Shown here: positions 40,732 through 48,290 of the stretch, one piece after another | Layout: the number at the start of each line of letters is the position of its first letter | Position numbering within the stretch: the first letter of the stretch is position 1 | From: CAWGOF01 sp963824225 | Lineage (GTDB): Bacteria; Acidobacteriota; Polarisedimenticolia; Polarisedimenticolales; Polarisedimenticolaceae | NCBI GenBank assembly: GCA_963824225.1 | Contig: CAWGOF010000003.1 | Span: 3,100,001 to 3,164,000 of the forward strand | Direction of reading: 5' to 3' | Length of the DNA stretch: 64,000 nt | Translations under genes and position numbers: made by a program | Notes under the pieces: model-generated | The model's database searches: none | The model's input: only the letters and a program-made list of their open reading frames with translations | Told to the model about the DNA's origin: nothing

Positions 40732-40768
40732 TTCCCAAATTGGGTACATTTGTTCCCGTTATGGGAAC
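40732..40768. promoter_or_regulatory. Tandem operator-like sites of the nucleotidyltransferase
   Basis: Two TTCCC-N5-GGG elements, starting at 40732 (TTCCCAAATTGGG) and 40753 (within the perfect 6-5-6 repeat GTTCCC-N5-GGGAAC, 40752-40768). They are 21 bases apart, two helical turns. The second covers the ATG at 40761. The product's own winged helix could be the repressor. Confidence 0.6.
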
Positions 40769-41363
40769 GGTCGCCCGCAAGCCAAGCCTGGCTGGAGCGC
40801 TGCTCACGCCTGTCCAGGTGCGTGTGCTCGGCCTCCTGTTCGGGCAGCCCAGCCGGCGCTTCCAGAGTGCCGAGCTGATCCGGCTGGCTCGGAGTGGAAC
40901 CGGCGCGGTTCACCGACAACTCGGACGCCTTGCCGCCGTGGGCCTCGTGACCGTCACCCCGGTGGTGAACCAGAAGTTCTACCAGGCGAACGCGGCATCA
41001 CCGGTGTTCTCGGAGCTACATGGGTTCATCGTCAAGACAGTCGGCGTTGTCGAACCTCTGCGCCGTGCACTCGCGCCGCTCGCCGACGAGATTCTCGCCG
41101 CCTTCGTCTACGGGTCGGTGGCGAAGAGCACCGATCGGGCCGAGAGCGACATCGATCTCCTGGTGCTGTCGGACTCGCTGCACCACGATCGACTCTACGA
41201 GGCGCTGGCGTCCGCCGAGCGGGAGCTCGGCCAACCGGTCAATCCCACGCTGTTGACACGCGCGGGTTGGCGATCCCGGAGAAAAGCACCAGATTCATTT
41301 GCGTCACGGATCGCGGTCTCGCCGCACCTCCTCGTACTCGGAACCGAGGATGACCTGGCCTGA
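40761..41363 (+). CDS. Winged-helix / MNT nucleotidyltransferase protein
   Basis: 200 residues, ATG 40761. Residues 10-85 form an ArsR-like winged helix (LTPVQVRVLGLLFGQPSRRF, RLARSGTGAVHRQLGRLAAV, GLVTVT). Residues about 95-165 hold a minimal nucleotidyltransferase: FVYGSVAKSTDRAESDIDLL (GSx10DxD). Such MNT proteins pair with HEPN RNases, and some AMPylate the partner; the DNA-binding part probably controls expression through the tandem sites over its start. Its stop overlaps a downstream gene start at 41350 by 14 bp, but that partner is broken. Catalytic GS and DxD residues are intact. Confidence 0.8.
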   Translation: MGTVARKPSLAGALLTPVQVRVLGLLFGQPSRRFQSAELIRLARSGTGAVHRQLGRLAAVGLVTVTPVVNQKFYQANAASPVFSELHGFIVKTVGVVEPLRRALAPLADEILAAFVYGSVAKSTDRAESDIDLLVLSDSLHHDRLYEALASAERELGQPVNPTLLTRAGWRSRRKAPDSFASRIAVSPHLLVLGTEDDLA

Positions 41364-41455
41364 GCTCGACCGCCTGGTTGCAACCGGCACGCTTGCGCAG
41401 GGGTGCAGTGAACCGCATGCTGGCACTCGAGAGCCGTGGTGTAGAATTCGATCCA
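41350..41455 (+). pseudogene. Possible remnant of a HEPN-like partner gene
   Basis: MTWPELDRLVATGTL begins in the end of the nucleotidyltransferase gene, and this opening is what I expect for the HEPN-type partner that usually follows. After about 20 codons the frame loses similarity. A later piece, NRMLALESRGVEFD in another frame (about 41410-41455), recalls the LESRFDLAYNA region of such proteins. I read this as a gene with a large internal deletion. Weak evidence. Confidence 0.4.
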
Positions 41456-41679
41456 TGAAGCGAGGCGCCGCCGAATTGCTGCGCGAGGCTCTGGAGCTTC
41501 CGCCTGAGGCGCGTGCGTCTCTAGCCGGATCCCTGATCGACAGCCTAGACGACGAGGTGGACGAAGGCGTCGAAGCGGCATGGGATACTGAAATCGCTCG
41601 CCGAGTCCAAGAGTTGGATGAAGGCAAGGTCAAGCTGGTCCCCTGGACGGAGGTCCGTCGCCGCCTCACTCGGCAGTAA
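41456..41679 (+). CDS. Addiction-module antitoxin (PF09720-like)
   Basis: 74 residues, ATG 41456 (MKRGAAELLREALELPPEAR). The pattern LREALELPPEARASLAGSLI, then SLDDEVDEGVEAAWDTEIAR and RRVQELDEGKVKLVPWTEVR matches the short putative addiction-module component family: W..EI..R..EL..G....V.W.EV. It pairs with a ParE/RelE-like toxin encoded directly downstream. Intact. The stop is TAA, placed so that a GTGA start/stop overlap with the toxin would have existed if the third base were G rather than A. Confidence 0.82.
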
Positions 41680-41948
41680 AGGCCCATCTGCCGGTTGGGT
41701 TCCATCCGGTCGCACTGGATGAGTCTGCCGCCGCGGAAGCGTGGTATCGGCGGCGAAGCGACGCGGCCGCCCGCGCGTTGGTTGCGGAACTGGAACGGGC
41801 GGTCTGGCCGATGCACACGCACGGGACGCGTCGGTTCCTGCTTCGACGGTTCCCGTTCAGCGTGATCTACCGGGTGGGTTCAACCGAAGTCGGGATCGTC
41901 GCTGTGGCCCATGGTCGTCGCCGTCCGGGATACTGGAAGAGTCGCTGA
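41676..41948 (+). pseudogene. ParE/RelE-like toxin lacking a start codon
   Basis: An open frame of 90 codons: VKAHLPVGFHPVALDESAAA, then EAWYRRRSDAAARALVAELE, WPMHTHGTRRFLLRRFPFSV, IYRVGSTEVGIVAVAHGRRR and PGYWKSR, a textbook ParE-like C-terminus (TRRFLLRRFPFSVIYR, VAHGRRRPGYW). The first codon where a start is expected is GTA, and no ATG, GTG or TTG lies upstream in frame before the antitoxin. One G-to-A change at base 41678 would have turned an overlapping GTGA into GTAA, removing the start while keeping a stop for the antitoxin. The segment between ALVAELE and WPMH also looks about 10 residues shorter than usual. Confidence 0.75.
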
Positions 41949-41985
41949 TCCGCGTCGCGGTCATGCTCTGGCCGGGCCGCGGAGT

Positions 41986-43944
41986 TTAGCGCCGCAGGCG
42001 CGGCCGGATCCAGTCGATCAGCCCTCCGGCGAGGAGGACCTCGAGCTGCCGCGGCGAGAGCATGTGGCGCACGAGGAATGAGCTGTTCCCGCCCGCACGT
42101 GTAACCGCGAGCATCGCGCCCGCTCCGAGCGCGCGGTGCAGGTCCTCGAGGACCAGATGTTCGCCGGGTTCGATCCGCTCGCCGTCCTTGGGGTCCTCGA
42201 ATACGAGCGGCAGCACGCCGAAGTTGACCAGGTTCTGGCCGTGGATGCGGGCGAAGCTCTTGGCGATCACCGCGCGCAGACCGAGCCAGCGCGGGGCGAG
42301 CGCGGCGTGCTCGCGGCTCGAACCCTGGCCGTAGTTGGCGCCGCCGACGATGGCGTGGCCACCCGCTTCGCGCGCGGCGAGGGCGCGCGCGACGTAGCTC
42401 GGGTCGACGTCGGTGAAGCAATACTCCGCGATGCGCGGGATGTTGCTCCGGAGCGGCAGCACGCGCGCGCCCGCGGGCAGAATCTCGTCGGTCGACAGGT
42501 CGTCGCCGACCTTCAGCAGCACGGGAAGCTCGAGTCGGTCGGGGAGCGGCTCGAGCTGTGGCAGCGGCGCGATGTTCGGCCCGCGCCGCAGCTCGACGCG
42601 ACGTGCGCTCTCGGGGTCGAGCGGCGGAAGGAGCAGGCCCTGGGGGATCTCGGCCGGTGGCTCGATGATGGTCTGGGGCTTCAAGCTCAGCTCCGCTGCG
42701 ACGTCGCGCGGATCGCGGATTGCACCCGCGAGTGCTGAGGCCGCGGCGGTCTCGGGGCTGACGAGGAACACGCGATCCTCCTTCGTTCCCGAGCGGCCGG
42801 GGAAGTTGCGCGGCACGGTGCGCAGGCTGTTCTCGTGCGTCGCGGGCGCCTGCCCCATGCCGATGCAGCCGTTGCAGCCCGTCTGGTGCAGGCGCGCTCC
42901 GGCGGAGAGAAGCGCCTGAAGGTGTCCCGAGCGCATGAGCTCGAGCAGCACCTGGCGCGACGCCGGGTTGATGTCGAACGAGACGCGCGGGGCGACGCGG
43001 CGCCCGCGCACGATCTCCGCAGCGACGGCAAGATCGCGGAAGCCAGGGTTGGCCGACGAGCCGATGTAGCACTGGTAGACGGGCTCGCCCGCCACCTCGC
43101 GCACCGGGCGCACGTTCCCCGGGCTCGACGGCAGCGCGATGAGCGGCTCGAGCCGCGCGAGGTCGATCTCTTCCTCGCGGTCGTAGGTTGCGTCTTTGGC
43201 CGCGACGAGCTCGACCCAGTCGGCGCCGCGGCCCTGGCGCTCGAGGAACCGCCGCACCTCGCCGTCCGAGGGGAACACCGTTGTCGTCGCGCCGAGCTCG
43301 GCCCCCATGTTGGCGATCACGTGGCGGTCCATCGCCGAAAGGCGGTCGAGGCCCGGCCCGAGGTATTCGAGGATGAAGCCGCGGCCGCCGGCCACGCCGT
43401 GGCGCCTGAGGAGCTCGAGGATCACGTCCTTGGCGCTGACCCACGGCGGAAGCTCGCCGACGAGGCGCACGCCCCAGATCGAAGGAGCCGCGACGTGGAA
43501 CGGCTCGCCGGCCATGGCGAGCGCGACCTCGAGCCCGCCCGCGCCGATCGCCAGCATGCCCAGCGCGCCGGCGGCCGGCGTGTGGCTGTCGGCGCCGAGG
43601 AGCGTCTTTCCGGGGACGCCGAAGCGCTCCTGGTGCACGGGATGGCTGACGCCGTTGCCCGGCCGGCTGAACCAGACGCCGAAGCGCTGGCAGGCGCTCA
43701 GGAGAAACAGGTGGTCGTCGGCGTTGCGATTGTCCTCCTGGATCAGGTTGTGGTCGACGTACTGGACCGAGAGCTCGGTGCGCACGCGGTCGAGGCCCAT
43801 CGCCTCGAGCTCGAGCATCACGAGCGTGCCCGTCGCGTCCTGCGTCAGCGTCTGGTCGATCCGCAGGCCGATCTCTTCACCCGGCGCGAGATGGCCGGCG
43901 ACGAGGTGCGATTCGAGGAGCTGCCGGGCGACGTTCGTTCCCAC
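41986..43944 (-). CDS. Aconitate hydratase, short (Aquifex-type) form
   Basis: 652 residues. The order of conserved segments matches the aconitase superfamily: DQTLTQDATGTLVMLELEAM, QYVDHNLIQEDNRNADDHLF, HPVHQERFGVPGKTLLGADS, HTPAAGALGMLAIGAGGLEV, the iron-sulfur region near QCYIGSSANPGFRD, CNGCIGMGQAPATHENSLRT, NFPGRSGTKEDRVFLVSPET, and a swivel domain with NYGQGSSREHAALAPRWLGL. It interconverts citrate and isocitrate through cis-aconitate in the TCA cycle. The length fits the roughly 650-residue bacterial subgroup rather than the 900-residue AcnA. The CxxC pair (CNGC) is present; the third ligand is discussed in the findings. Single gene, with a REP-like element upstream. Confidence 0.9.
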   Translation of the reverse strand: MGTNVARQLLESHLVAGHLAPGEEIGLRIDQTLTQDATGTLVMLELEAMGLDRVRTELSVQYVDHNLIQEDNRNADDHLFLLSACQRFGVWFSRPGNGVSHPVHQERFGVPGKTLLGADSHTPAAGALGMLAIGAGGLEVALAMAGEPFHVAAPSIWGVRLVGELPPWVSAKDVILELLRRHGVAGGRGFILEYLGPGLDRLSAMDRHVIANMGAELGATTTVFPSDGEVRRFLERQGRGADWVELVAAKDATYDREEEIDLARLEPLIALPSSPGNVRPVREVAGEPVYQCYIGSSANPGFRDLAVAAEIVRGRRVAPRVSFDINPASRQVLLELMRSGHLQALLSAGARLHQTGCNGCIGMGQAPATHENSLRTVPRNFPGRSGTKEDRVFLVSPETAAASALAGAIRDPRDVAAELSLKPQTIIEPPAEIPQGLLLPPLDPESARRVELRRGPNIAPLPQLEPLPDRLELPVLLKVGDDLSTDEILPAGARVLPLRSNIPRIAEYCFTDVDPSYVARALAAREAGGHAIVGGANYGQGSSREHAALAPRWLGLRAVIAKSFARIHGQNLVNFGVLPLVFEDPKDGERIEPGEHLVLEDLHRALGAGAMLAVTRAGGNSSFLVRHMLSPRQLEVLLAGGLIDWIRPRLRR

Positions 43945-43972
43945 GGTCGTCTCCCTTCACTCATGGTACGCG

Positions 43973-44010
43973 AAACGGGGACACTCTCAGTTTCTGCCCC
44001 AAATGGGGCA
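43973..44010. repeat. REP-like element, copy 6
   Basis: AAACGGGGACACTCTC then AGTTTCTGCCCCAAATGGGGCA, 28 bp upstream of the aconitase start codon. Contains the GCCCCAAATGGGGC palindrome. Confidence 0.85.
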
Positions 44011-44158
44011 GCGCTCGAGCGGGCGCGAACTGCGGTGACGACGCGCGTCTTGATCCGCGCGCATCGCCCGGTTTCCGTTCCGCGACCCAACGTACGGGCC
44101 ACCGTCCGCGGAGGCGGTATGGTTCCGACAGTACAGCAGGTCCTAGAATGCGAAGGGG

Positions 44159-44421
44159 ATGGCCGGCTACCTGTTCGAGTGGGATGCGACAAAGGCAGAG
44201 GCGAACGAACGGAAGCACGGGGTGACGTTCGGACCCCTTGGCCATGCTGCTTCCAGACCCTGACCACTCGATCGCTGAGCAGCGGTATCTTGTTCTCGCG
44301 AGCGTCCACCCAGGGACAGCTGCTGGTCGTGGCGGTTGCTGAGCGGCCACCTCGAACCGGCCTGATCTCCGCGCGGCGGGCTTCACGCAAGGAGCGGAGG
44401 CAGTACGAAGAAGAAGGCTAA
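44159..44421 (+). pseudogene. brnT: brnT toxin pseudogene
   Basis: Three reading frames together give a BrnT-type toxin. Frame one, from ATG 44159: MAGYLFEWDATKAEANERKH then GVTFG. Frame two: DPLAMLLPDPDHSIAEQRYL, VLASVHPG. Frame three: QLLVVAVAERPPRTGLISAR, RASRKERRQYEEEG and stop at 44421. FEWD..KA..N..KHGV.F, PD.DHS..E.R and R..RKERRQYEE are the family signature. At least two frameshifts, plus a probable deletion of about 8 codons after GVTFG, make it non-functional. BrnT is a RelE-like RNase whose partner BrnA follows directly. Confidence 0.82.
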
Positions 44422-44458
44422 GGTTCGATCGGGCCGTGGTTCAGCCGATCGCGACACG

Positions 44459-44647
44459 ATGCGTCGAGAGTACGATTTTTCGAAGGCCGTGCGCGGTGTC
44501 ACAGCGGTGCGATATGCGGAGGGTGCGAACGTAGTGGTCGTTGATCCGGAAGTGCTGGATGTCTTCCCCGACGGCGCTGCGGTGAACGAAGCGCTTCGCG
44601 CCCTGGCGCCCGTCATCCGGAAACGACGTAAGCGGCGAAGCGCCTAA
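44459..44647 (+). CDS. brnA: BrnA-type antitoxin
   Basis: 62 residues from ATG 44459: MRREYDFSKAVRGVTAVRYA, then GANVVVVDPEVLDVFPDGAA and VNEALRALAPVIRKR. REYDFSKAVRG, V.LDP.V...FP....VNEALR is the BrnA ribbon-helix-helix signature. In frame upstream the sequence continues as KKKAKVRSGRGSADRDT back to an ACG in place of ATG near 44412, where many BrnA proteins begin. So the original start may be lost and translation may begin at 44459. Intact otherwise, while the toxin is dead. Confidence 0.82.
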   Translation: MRREYDFSKAVRGVTAVRYAEGANVVVVDPEVLDVFPDGAAVNEALRALAPVIRKRRKRRSA

Positions 44648-44665
44648 CCTCCGCACCGTTGGCGA

Positions 44666-45388
44666 ATGAGATTCGGGTGGACAGCGGTCGTGCTTCTGGC
44701 CTGCGTGGCCGGGGTGGCGATCTTCTTTGCGCTGAGCAACCGGGCGGCCTGTCGAAGACATGCTGGGCTTGGTCCCGTCGACGTCGAGGCTGCGCTTCGG
44801 TGCGTCCTCGACGACAGCGAGCGCCACGATGCGTTCGACCTCTTCTTGACCTGGCCCATCGACGACCCGTACCTCGAGTCGATTCGCAAGCGGTGCCACG
44901 AAGTCGTCCGAACGTCGGCGACGGCGAGACGCGGAGAGGACATCAGCCAGGATGGAAAGGACCGGATCCGCGCGATCCTGCGCGAGCTGCTCGCGACCAG
45001 GTACACCGCTGCGTGGTGCAGCGGAGATGCGGCCAGGGTCGCCGCATTCCTTGCAGAGGGCGGCTCGCTGAAGATCAACGACGGCCCGCCGTCCGTCGGC
45101 CGAACGGCGATTGCCGCTGCGGCACAGGGATTCATGAGCGCTTTCCCTGACATGGTGGTGACGATGGACGGGCTCAGCGTCGATGGGAGCCAGGCCGTCT
45201 ATCGCTGGACCCTGATCGGAACCAACACCGGCCCCGGAGGGACCGGCAGGTCCGTGCGCATCAGCGGGCACGAGGAATGCACGATTGGCTCGGACGGTTT
45301 GATCGCGGAGTCCAAGGGGCACTTCGATGAGGCCGACTACCAGCGGCAATTGAGCACGTCGGAGCGGCCTACGGCGCCTCGAGCGTGA
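44666..45388 (+). CDS. Membrane-anchored SnoaL-like protein
   Basis: 240 residues. The N-terminal TM or signal anchor is RFGWTAVVLLACVAGVAIFF. An uncharacterised helical part follows (ALRCVLDDSERHDAFDLFLT). The C-terminal 130 residues are SnoaL/NTF2-like: YTAAWCSGDAARVAAFLAEG, then GFMSAFPDMVVTMDGLSVDG and QAVYRWTLIGTNTGPGGTGR. The YTAAWxSGDxxxVAAFxxxxG and AFPDM patterns are typical of ester-cyclase-type SnoaL members. Ligand unknown. Its last 20 bp overlap the convergent 45369 gene. Confidence 0.78.
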   Translation: MRFGWTAVVLLACVAGVAIFFALSNRAACRRHAGLGPVDVEAALRCVLDDSERHDAFDLFLTWPIDDPYLESIRKRCHEVVRTSATARRGEDISQDGKDRIRAILRELLATRYTAAWCSGDAARVAAFLAEGGSLKINDGPPSVGRTAIAAAAQGFMSAFPDMVVTMDGLSVDGSQAVYRWTLIGTNTGPGGTGRSVRISGHEECTIGSDGLIAESKGHFDEADYQRQLSTSERPTAPRA

Positions 45389-46670
45389 GCACGATGGAGT
45401 TGGTGTCGTTGAGGGTCCCGGGTGGGTTCCCCGTGGCCAGGATCTTCCGCCCGTCGGCCGAGATGGCAAGCGCCTGGAAGAAATCGGGATCGACGAAGCC
45501 GGCCGCCTCGAGGAGCGTGTTCAGCGTGACGACGCCGCCGTCCGCGGTCCACAGAAAGGCGAGCGACGGAGGATCCCCGTTCGAGATCACGCTCGCCTGG
45601 AGGGTGCCGATCACCGAGCTCCCGTCCTCGGACAAGCCGACGGCTTCACTGTTGTCGTAGTCCGCCTCGCGGCCGAGCTCGGGCAGGATCTCGAACCCGC
45701 CGCTCGACGTCCAGACGTACGGCGCCCAGTTGCCGTTGAACGCAAGGGCGCCCACGGCGGCGGTCGCCGCCGCGTTGGCCGCGCGGAGCGACTCGAGCGT
45801 CCATCCTTCGGGAGGCTCCGTGACCTGCGCCGCTCCGGTCGCGTCCCACTGCACGAGGACGCCGCGGCCGTTGACAAAGGCCGATCCCAGGGCCGTGCTC
45901 CCGTCGGCCGACGTGAGCACCGCGATGCTGAACTCCCCGACCGCCTCGAGCGTCTGCGGGACGCCGTCGATCCACCGCGCGGCGGAGACGCCCGATTCGC
46001 CGACAACGACGCGACCGTCCGCGCTGATCGCCAGCGCGTCGGACCACGAGGGATCGGAGCTGGGGAGGACCTCGAGGACCGCACGCGGCTTCTTCCCGCG
46101 GGTCAACCTCCAGCGCGCGGCGTGCGCGTCACCCAGGGCATCGATGACCTGGCCGGCCACCGCCGCGCCATCGGCGGAAACGCCGACGGCGCTGCCGGAG
46201 CAGTCGGTGCTGGGGCCGCCCGTCACCGTGGGCGGCGGCCCCGGGCATGTCAGTGGAAGGAACTGCAAGCCTGCCGCCGACGTCCACAGGAACGGCAGGC
46301 TCTGGAACAGGAGGCGATACACGGCGGTGCCGGAGACCGCACCCGTGTCGGAGATCGCCGATGGGAAGTAGAAGCTCGGGTTGTCGTACAGGGCCTCGGA
46401 GATCCGGAACGCCTGCGCGCCGCCGAGCGGGGACCACAGAAAGCCGACGCGGGTCTCGTTGAAGAAGACGCCGTCGCCGTCGCTGTCCCATCGCGTCGAT
46501 CCCGCGACCAGGTCTCCGGCGTCGAGATTGGCGATCTGGGCCTCGGGGAGGAGCATGTCCGTTCCCCCGGTGACGAGAAGCGTGCTCTCGACCGCCGGTG
46601 TCGTTGCGCCGGCGTGGGACGGATAGGGAAGGAGAAGGCCGATCAGAAGAGGAAGGGCCTGGTGTCGCAT
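45369..46670 (-). CDS. Secreted HAF-like repeat protein
   Basis: 433 residues from ATG 46670, with a signal peptide (MRHQALPLLIGLLLPYPSHA). Repeating units of about 45-60 residues carry AISDTGAVSGTAV, VSADGAAVAGQV, ISADGRVVVGES, LTSADGSTALGSAF, LSEDGSSVIGTL and ISADGRKILATG, each followed by a W-rich strand. This resembles the HAF/PEP-like extracellular repeat proteins, a beta-propeller-type fold. No enzymatic motif. Probably exported; role unknown. Convergent with the SnoaL-like gene and alone on its strand; a REP-like element lies upstream. Confidence 0.75.
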   Translation of the reverse strand: MRHQALPLLIGLLLPYPSHAGATTPAVESTLLVTGGTDMLLPEAQIANLDAGDLVAGSTRWDSDGDGVFFNETRVGFLWSPLGGAQAFRISEALYDNPSFYFPSAISDTGAVSGTAVYRLLFQSLPFLWTSAAGLQFLPLTCPGPPPTVTGGPSTDCSGSAVGVSADGAAVAGQVIDALGDAHAARWRLTRGKKPRAVLEVLPSSDPSWSDALAISADGRVVVGESGVSAARWIDGVPQTLEAVGEFSIAVLTSADGSTALGSAFVNGRGVLVQWDATGAAQVTEPPEGWTLESLRAANAAATAAVGALAFNGNWAPYVWTSSGGFEILPELGREADYDNSEAVGLSEDGSSVIGTLQASVISNGDPPSLAFLWTADGGVVTLNTLLEAAGFVDPDFFQALAISADGRKILATGNPPGTLNDTNSIVLTLEAP

Positions 46671-46736
46671 GGTGCAACCCCCTGGAAAAAACCCGCCCCT
46701 GGGGAAGTGATACGTCGAAATCGCGGCGGGGGACGG

Positions 46737-46774
46737 AAACGGGGACACTCTCCGTTTCTGCCCCATTTGAGGCG
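46737..46774. repeat. REP-like element, copy 7
   Basis: AAACGGGGACACTCTC then CGTTTCTGCCCCATTTGAGGCG, almost identical to copy 2. Lies in the short gap between divergent genes. Confidence 0.88.
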
Positions 46775-46815
46775 GGTCGCGGCTGCTGTAGGCTTGCGCG
46801 CGGAGGGTTGGCCGC

Positions 46816-47577
46816 ATGTCGGTCTGGGTGCTCCGGCCGATCATCTGGTTCGCGGCAGCGTCGATGGCGACGACGATCCTGCACGAGCTGGCGCATGTCT
46901 TGACGGCGTTTGCGCTGGGTGTGCGCTCGACCCTGTATAGCTACTCCGGCGATCTGGACCTCACGCCGGCCCAGGCCGCGACGAACCTGCCGGCGCTGAT
47001 CCGGGTCGCCGGTCCAGCGTTCTGTCTCGCGTTGGGTGTGCTGGCCTGGATCCTGTACAGGCGAGCGCGCGGTTCGGCGGCCGCGCTGCCGCTGCTCTAT
47101 TTCGCGGTGTTCGGGATCGGGACGTTCTGCGGGAACCTGATGTCGGCGGCGTTCGTCGGGGACTTCTCCGCTATCGCGGTTGCGCTGGGCCTGCCGATGG
47201 CGGTCCGCTACGCCATCGCCGTCGCCGGCGCGCTGTCGGTCGCCGGGCTGCATTTCTGGGGCGGGCGCGAGCTCATCCAGTGGGTCCCGGCGCGCGTCGG
47301 CCGCGTGGCCGGCATGCTCGGCATCGTCGCGTTGCCGGTGGTGCTGGGGATGGCCGCCGTGATCCTGGTCAATCAGCCCATGCCGCAGGCGTCGGTCAGC
47401 GCGCGGGTCGCTGAAGCCGCCGTTTGGCTGTTCGCGGCCGTCGGAGCGCTCGTCGCGCGCAGGCCCGCGCAGAACGAGCGTGGAAGCCTGGCCCTGCGAT
47501 GGGCCGACGGCGCTGCCCTCCTGCTCGCGGTCTTGGTGGTGCGGCTGACGGTGCCCGGTATCCCGTTCGTGCCGTGA
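46816..47577 (+). CDS. Integral membrane protein with HELAH motif
   Basis: 253 residues, six or seven predicted TM segments (e.g. ALIRVAGPAFCLALGVLAWI, LLYFAVFGIGTFCGNLMSAA, LGIVALPVVLGMAAVILV). Near the N-terminus TTILHELAHVLTAFALGV gives HExxH in a membrane helix, as in site-2-protease (M50) type metalloproteases and related families. The second zinc ligand motif is not obvious, though a GNLM segment could contribute. It may be a membrane protease or a degenerate relative. It overlaps the MOSC gene start (GTGA), so the two are probably co-transcribed. Confidence 0.7.
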   Translation: MSVWVLRPIIWFAAASMATTILHELAHVLTAFALGVRSTLYSYSGDLDLTPAQAATNLPALIRVAGPAFCLALGVLAWILYRRARGSAAALPLLYFAVFGIGTFCGNLMSAAFVGDFSAIAVALGLPMAVRYAIAVAGALSVAGLHFWGGRELIQWVPARVGRVAGMLGIVALPVVLGMAAVILVNQPMPQASVSARVAEAAVWLFAAVGALVARRPAQNERGSLALRWADGAALLLAVLVVRLTVPGIPFVP

Positions 47578-48290
47578 CGATGACGCTCTCTATCGCGAGC
47601 CTCTGGCGTTACCCCGTCAAGTCGATGCTCGGTGAGCAGTGCGAGCACCTCGACGTGGGTATCCGCGGCGTCGAAGGCGACCGACTCTTTGCCCTCCGGG
47701 ATGCCAGTGGAAAGTTCGGGAGCGGCAAGAGCACGCGCCGGTTTCGCCAGATCGACGGCCTGTTCGAATTCCACGCGACCTACGACGGTGAGTGGCCGAC
47801 CATTCGCTTCCCCGACGGCCGGACCATGCGGGGAGACGACCCGGACATCCACGCCGTCCTCTCGAACGTGCTCGGACAGCCGCTCTCGCTGGCGCGGGAG
47901 GCGAGCGTCTCGCACTTGGACGCTGGCCCGGTGCACCTGCTGACGACCGCGGCTCTGGCGTGGCTGCGGAAAGCGTTGCCCGATGCGTACGTCGATTCGC
48001 GTCGGTTTCGTCCGAACGTCGTGATCGACGTGCCGGGTGCAACGCAGGTCGAACACGGCTGGCTGGGAAAGGTGCTGTCCGTCGACGATTCGGTCCGGCT
48101 GCGCGTGAGCGTCACCACCGAACGGTGTGGCATGGTCGCCCTGGCGCAGGACGAGTTGCCGTACGATGCGAGGGTCCTGCGGTGCATCACGCAGGACGCC
48201 GCTCTGCAATTCGGAGTGTATGCGGAGGTCGAGGTGCCTGGCCGAATCCGTTGCGGCGATCGCGTAACAGTCGTGGACGCCGGCGAGTGA
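47574..48290 (+). CDS. MOSC domain protein (YcbX-like)
   Basis: 238 residues from GTG 47574, or ATG 47580. SIASLWRYPVKSMLGEQCEH, then GVEGDRLFALRDASGKF is the MOSC N-terminal beta-barrel signature (YPVKS and GDR). The MOSC domain follows: VHLLTTAALAWLRKAL, RRFRPNVVIDVPG and the conserved cysteine in VTTERCGMVALAQ, which in mARC/YcbX proteins binds molybdenum cofactor. Such proteins reduce N-hydroxylated compounds or carry sulfur for cofactor maturation. It overlaps both neighbours by 1-4 bp, suggesting one transcript 46816-48574. Confidence 0.9.
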   Translation: MTMTLSIASLWRYPVKSMLGEQCEHLDVGIRGVEGDRLFALRDASGKFGSGKSTRRFRQIDGLFEFHATYDGEWPTIRFPDGRTMRGDDPDIHAVLSNVLGQPLSLAREASVSHLDAGPVHLLTTAALAWLRKALPDAYVDSRRFRPNVVIDVPGATQVEHGWLGKVLSVDDSVRLRVSVTTERCGMVALAQDELPYDARVLRCITQDAALQFGVYAEVEVPGRIRCGDRVTVVDAGE

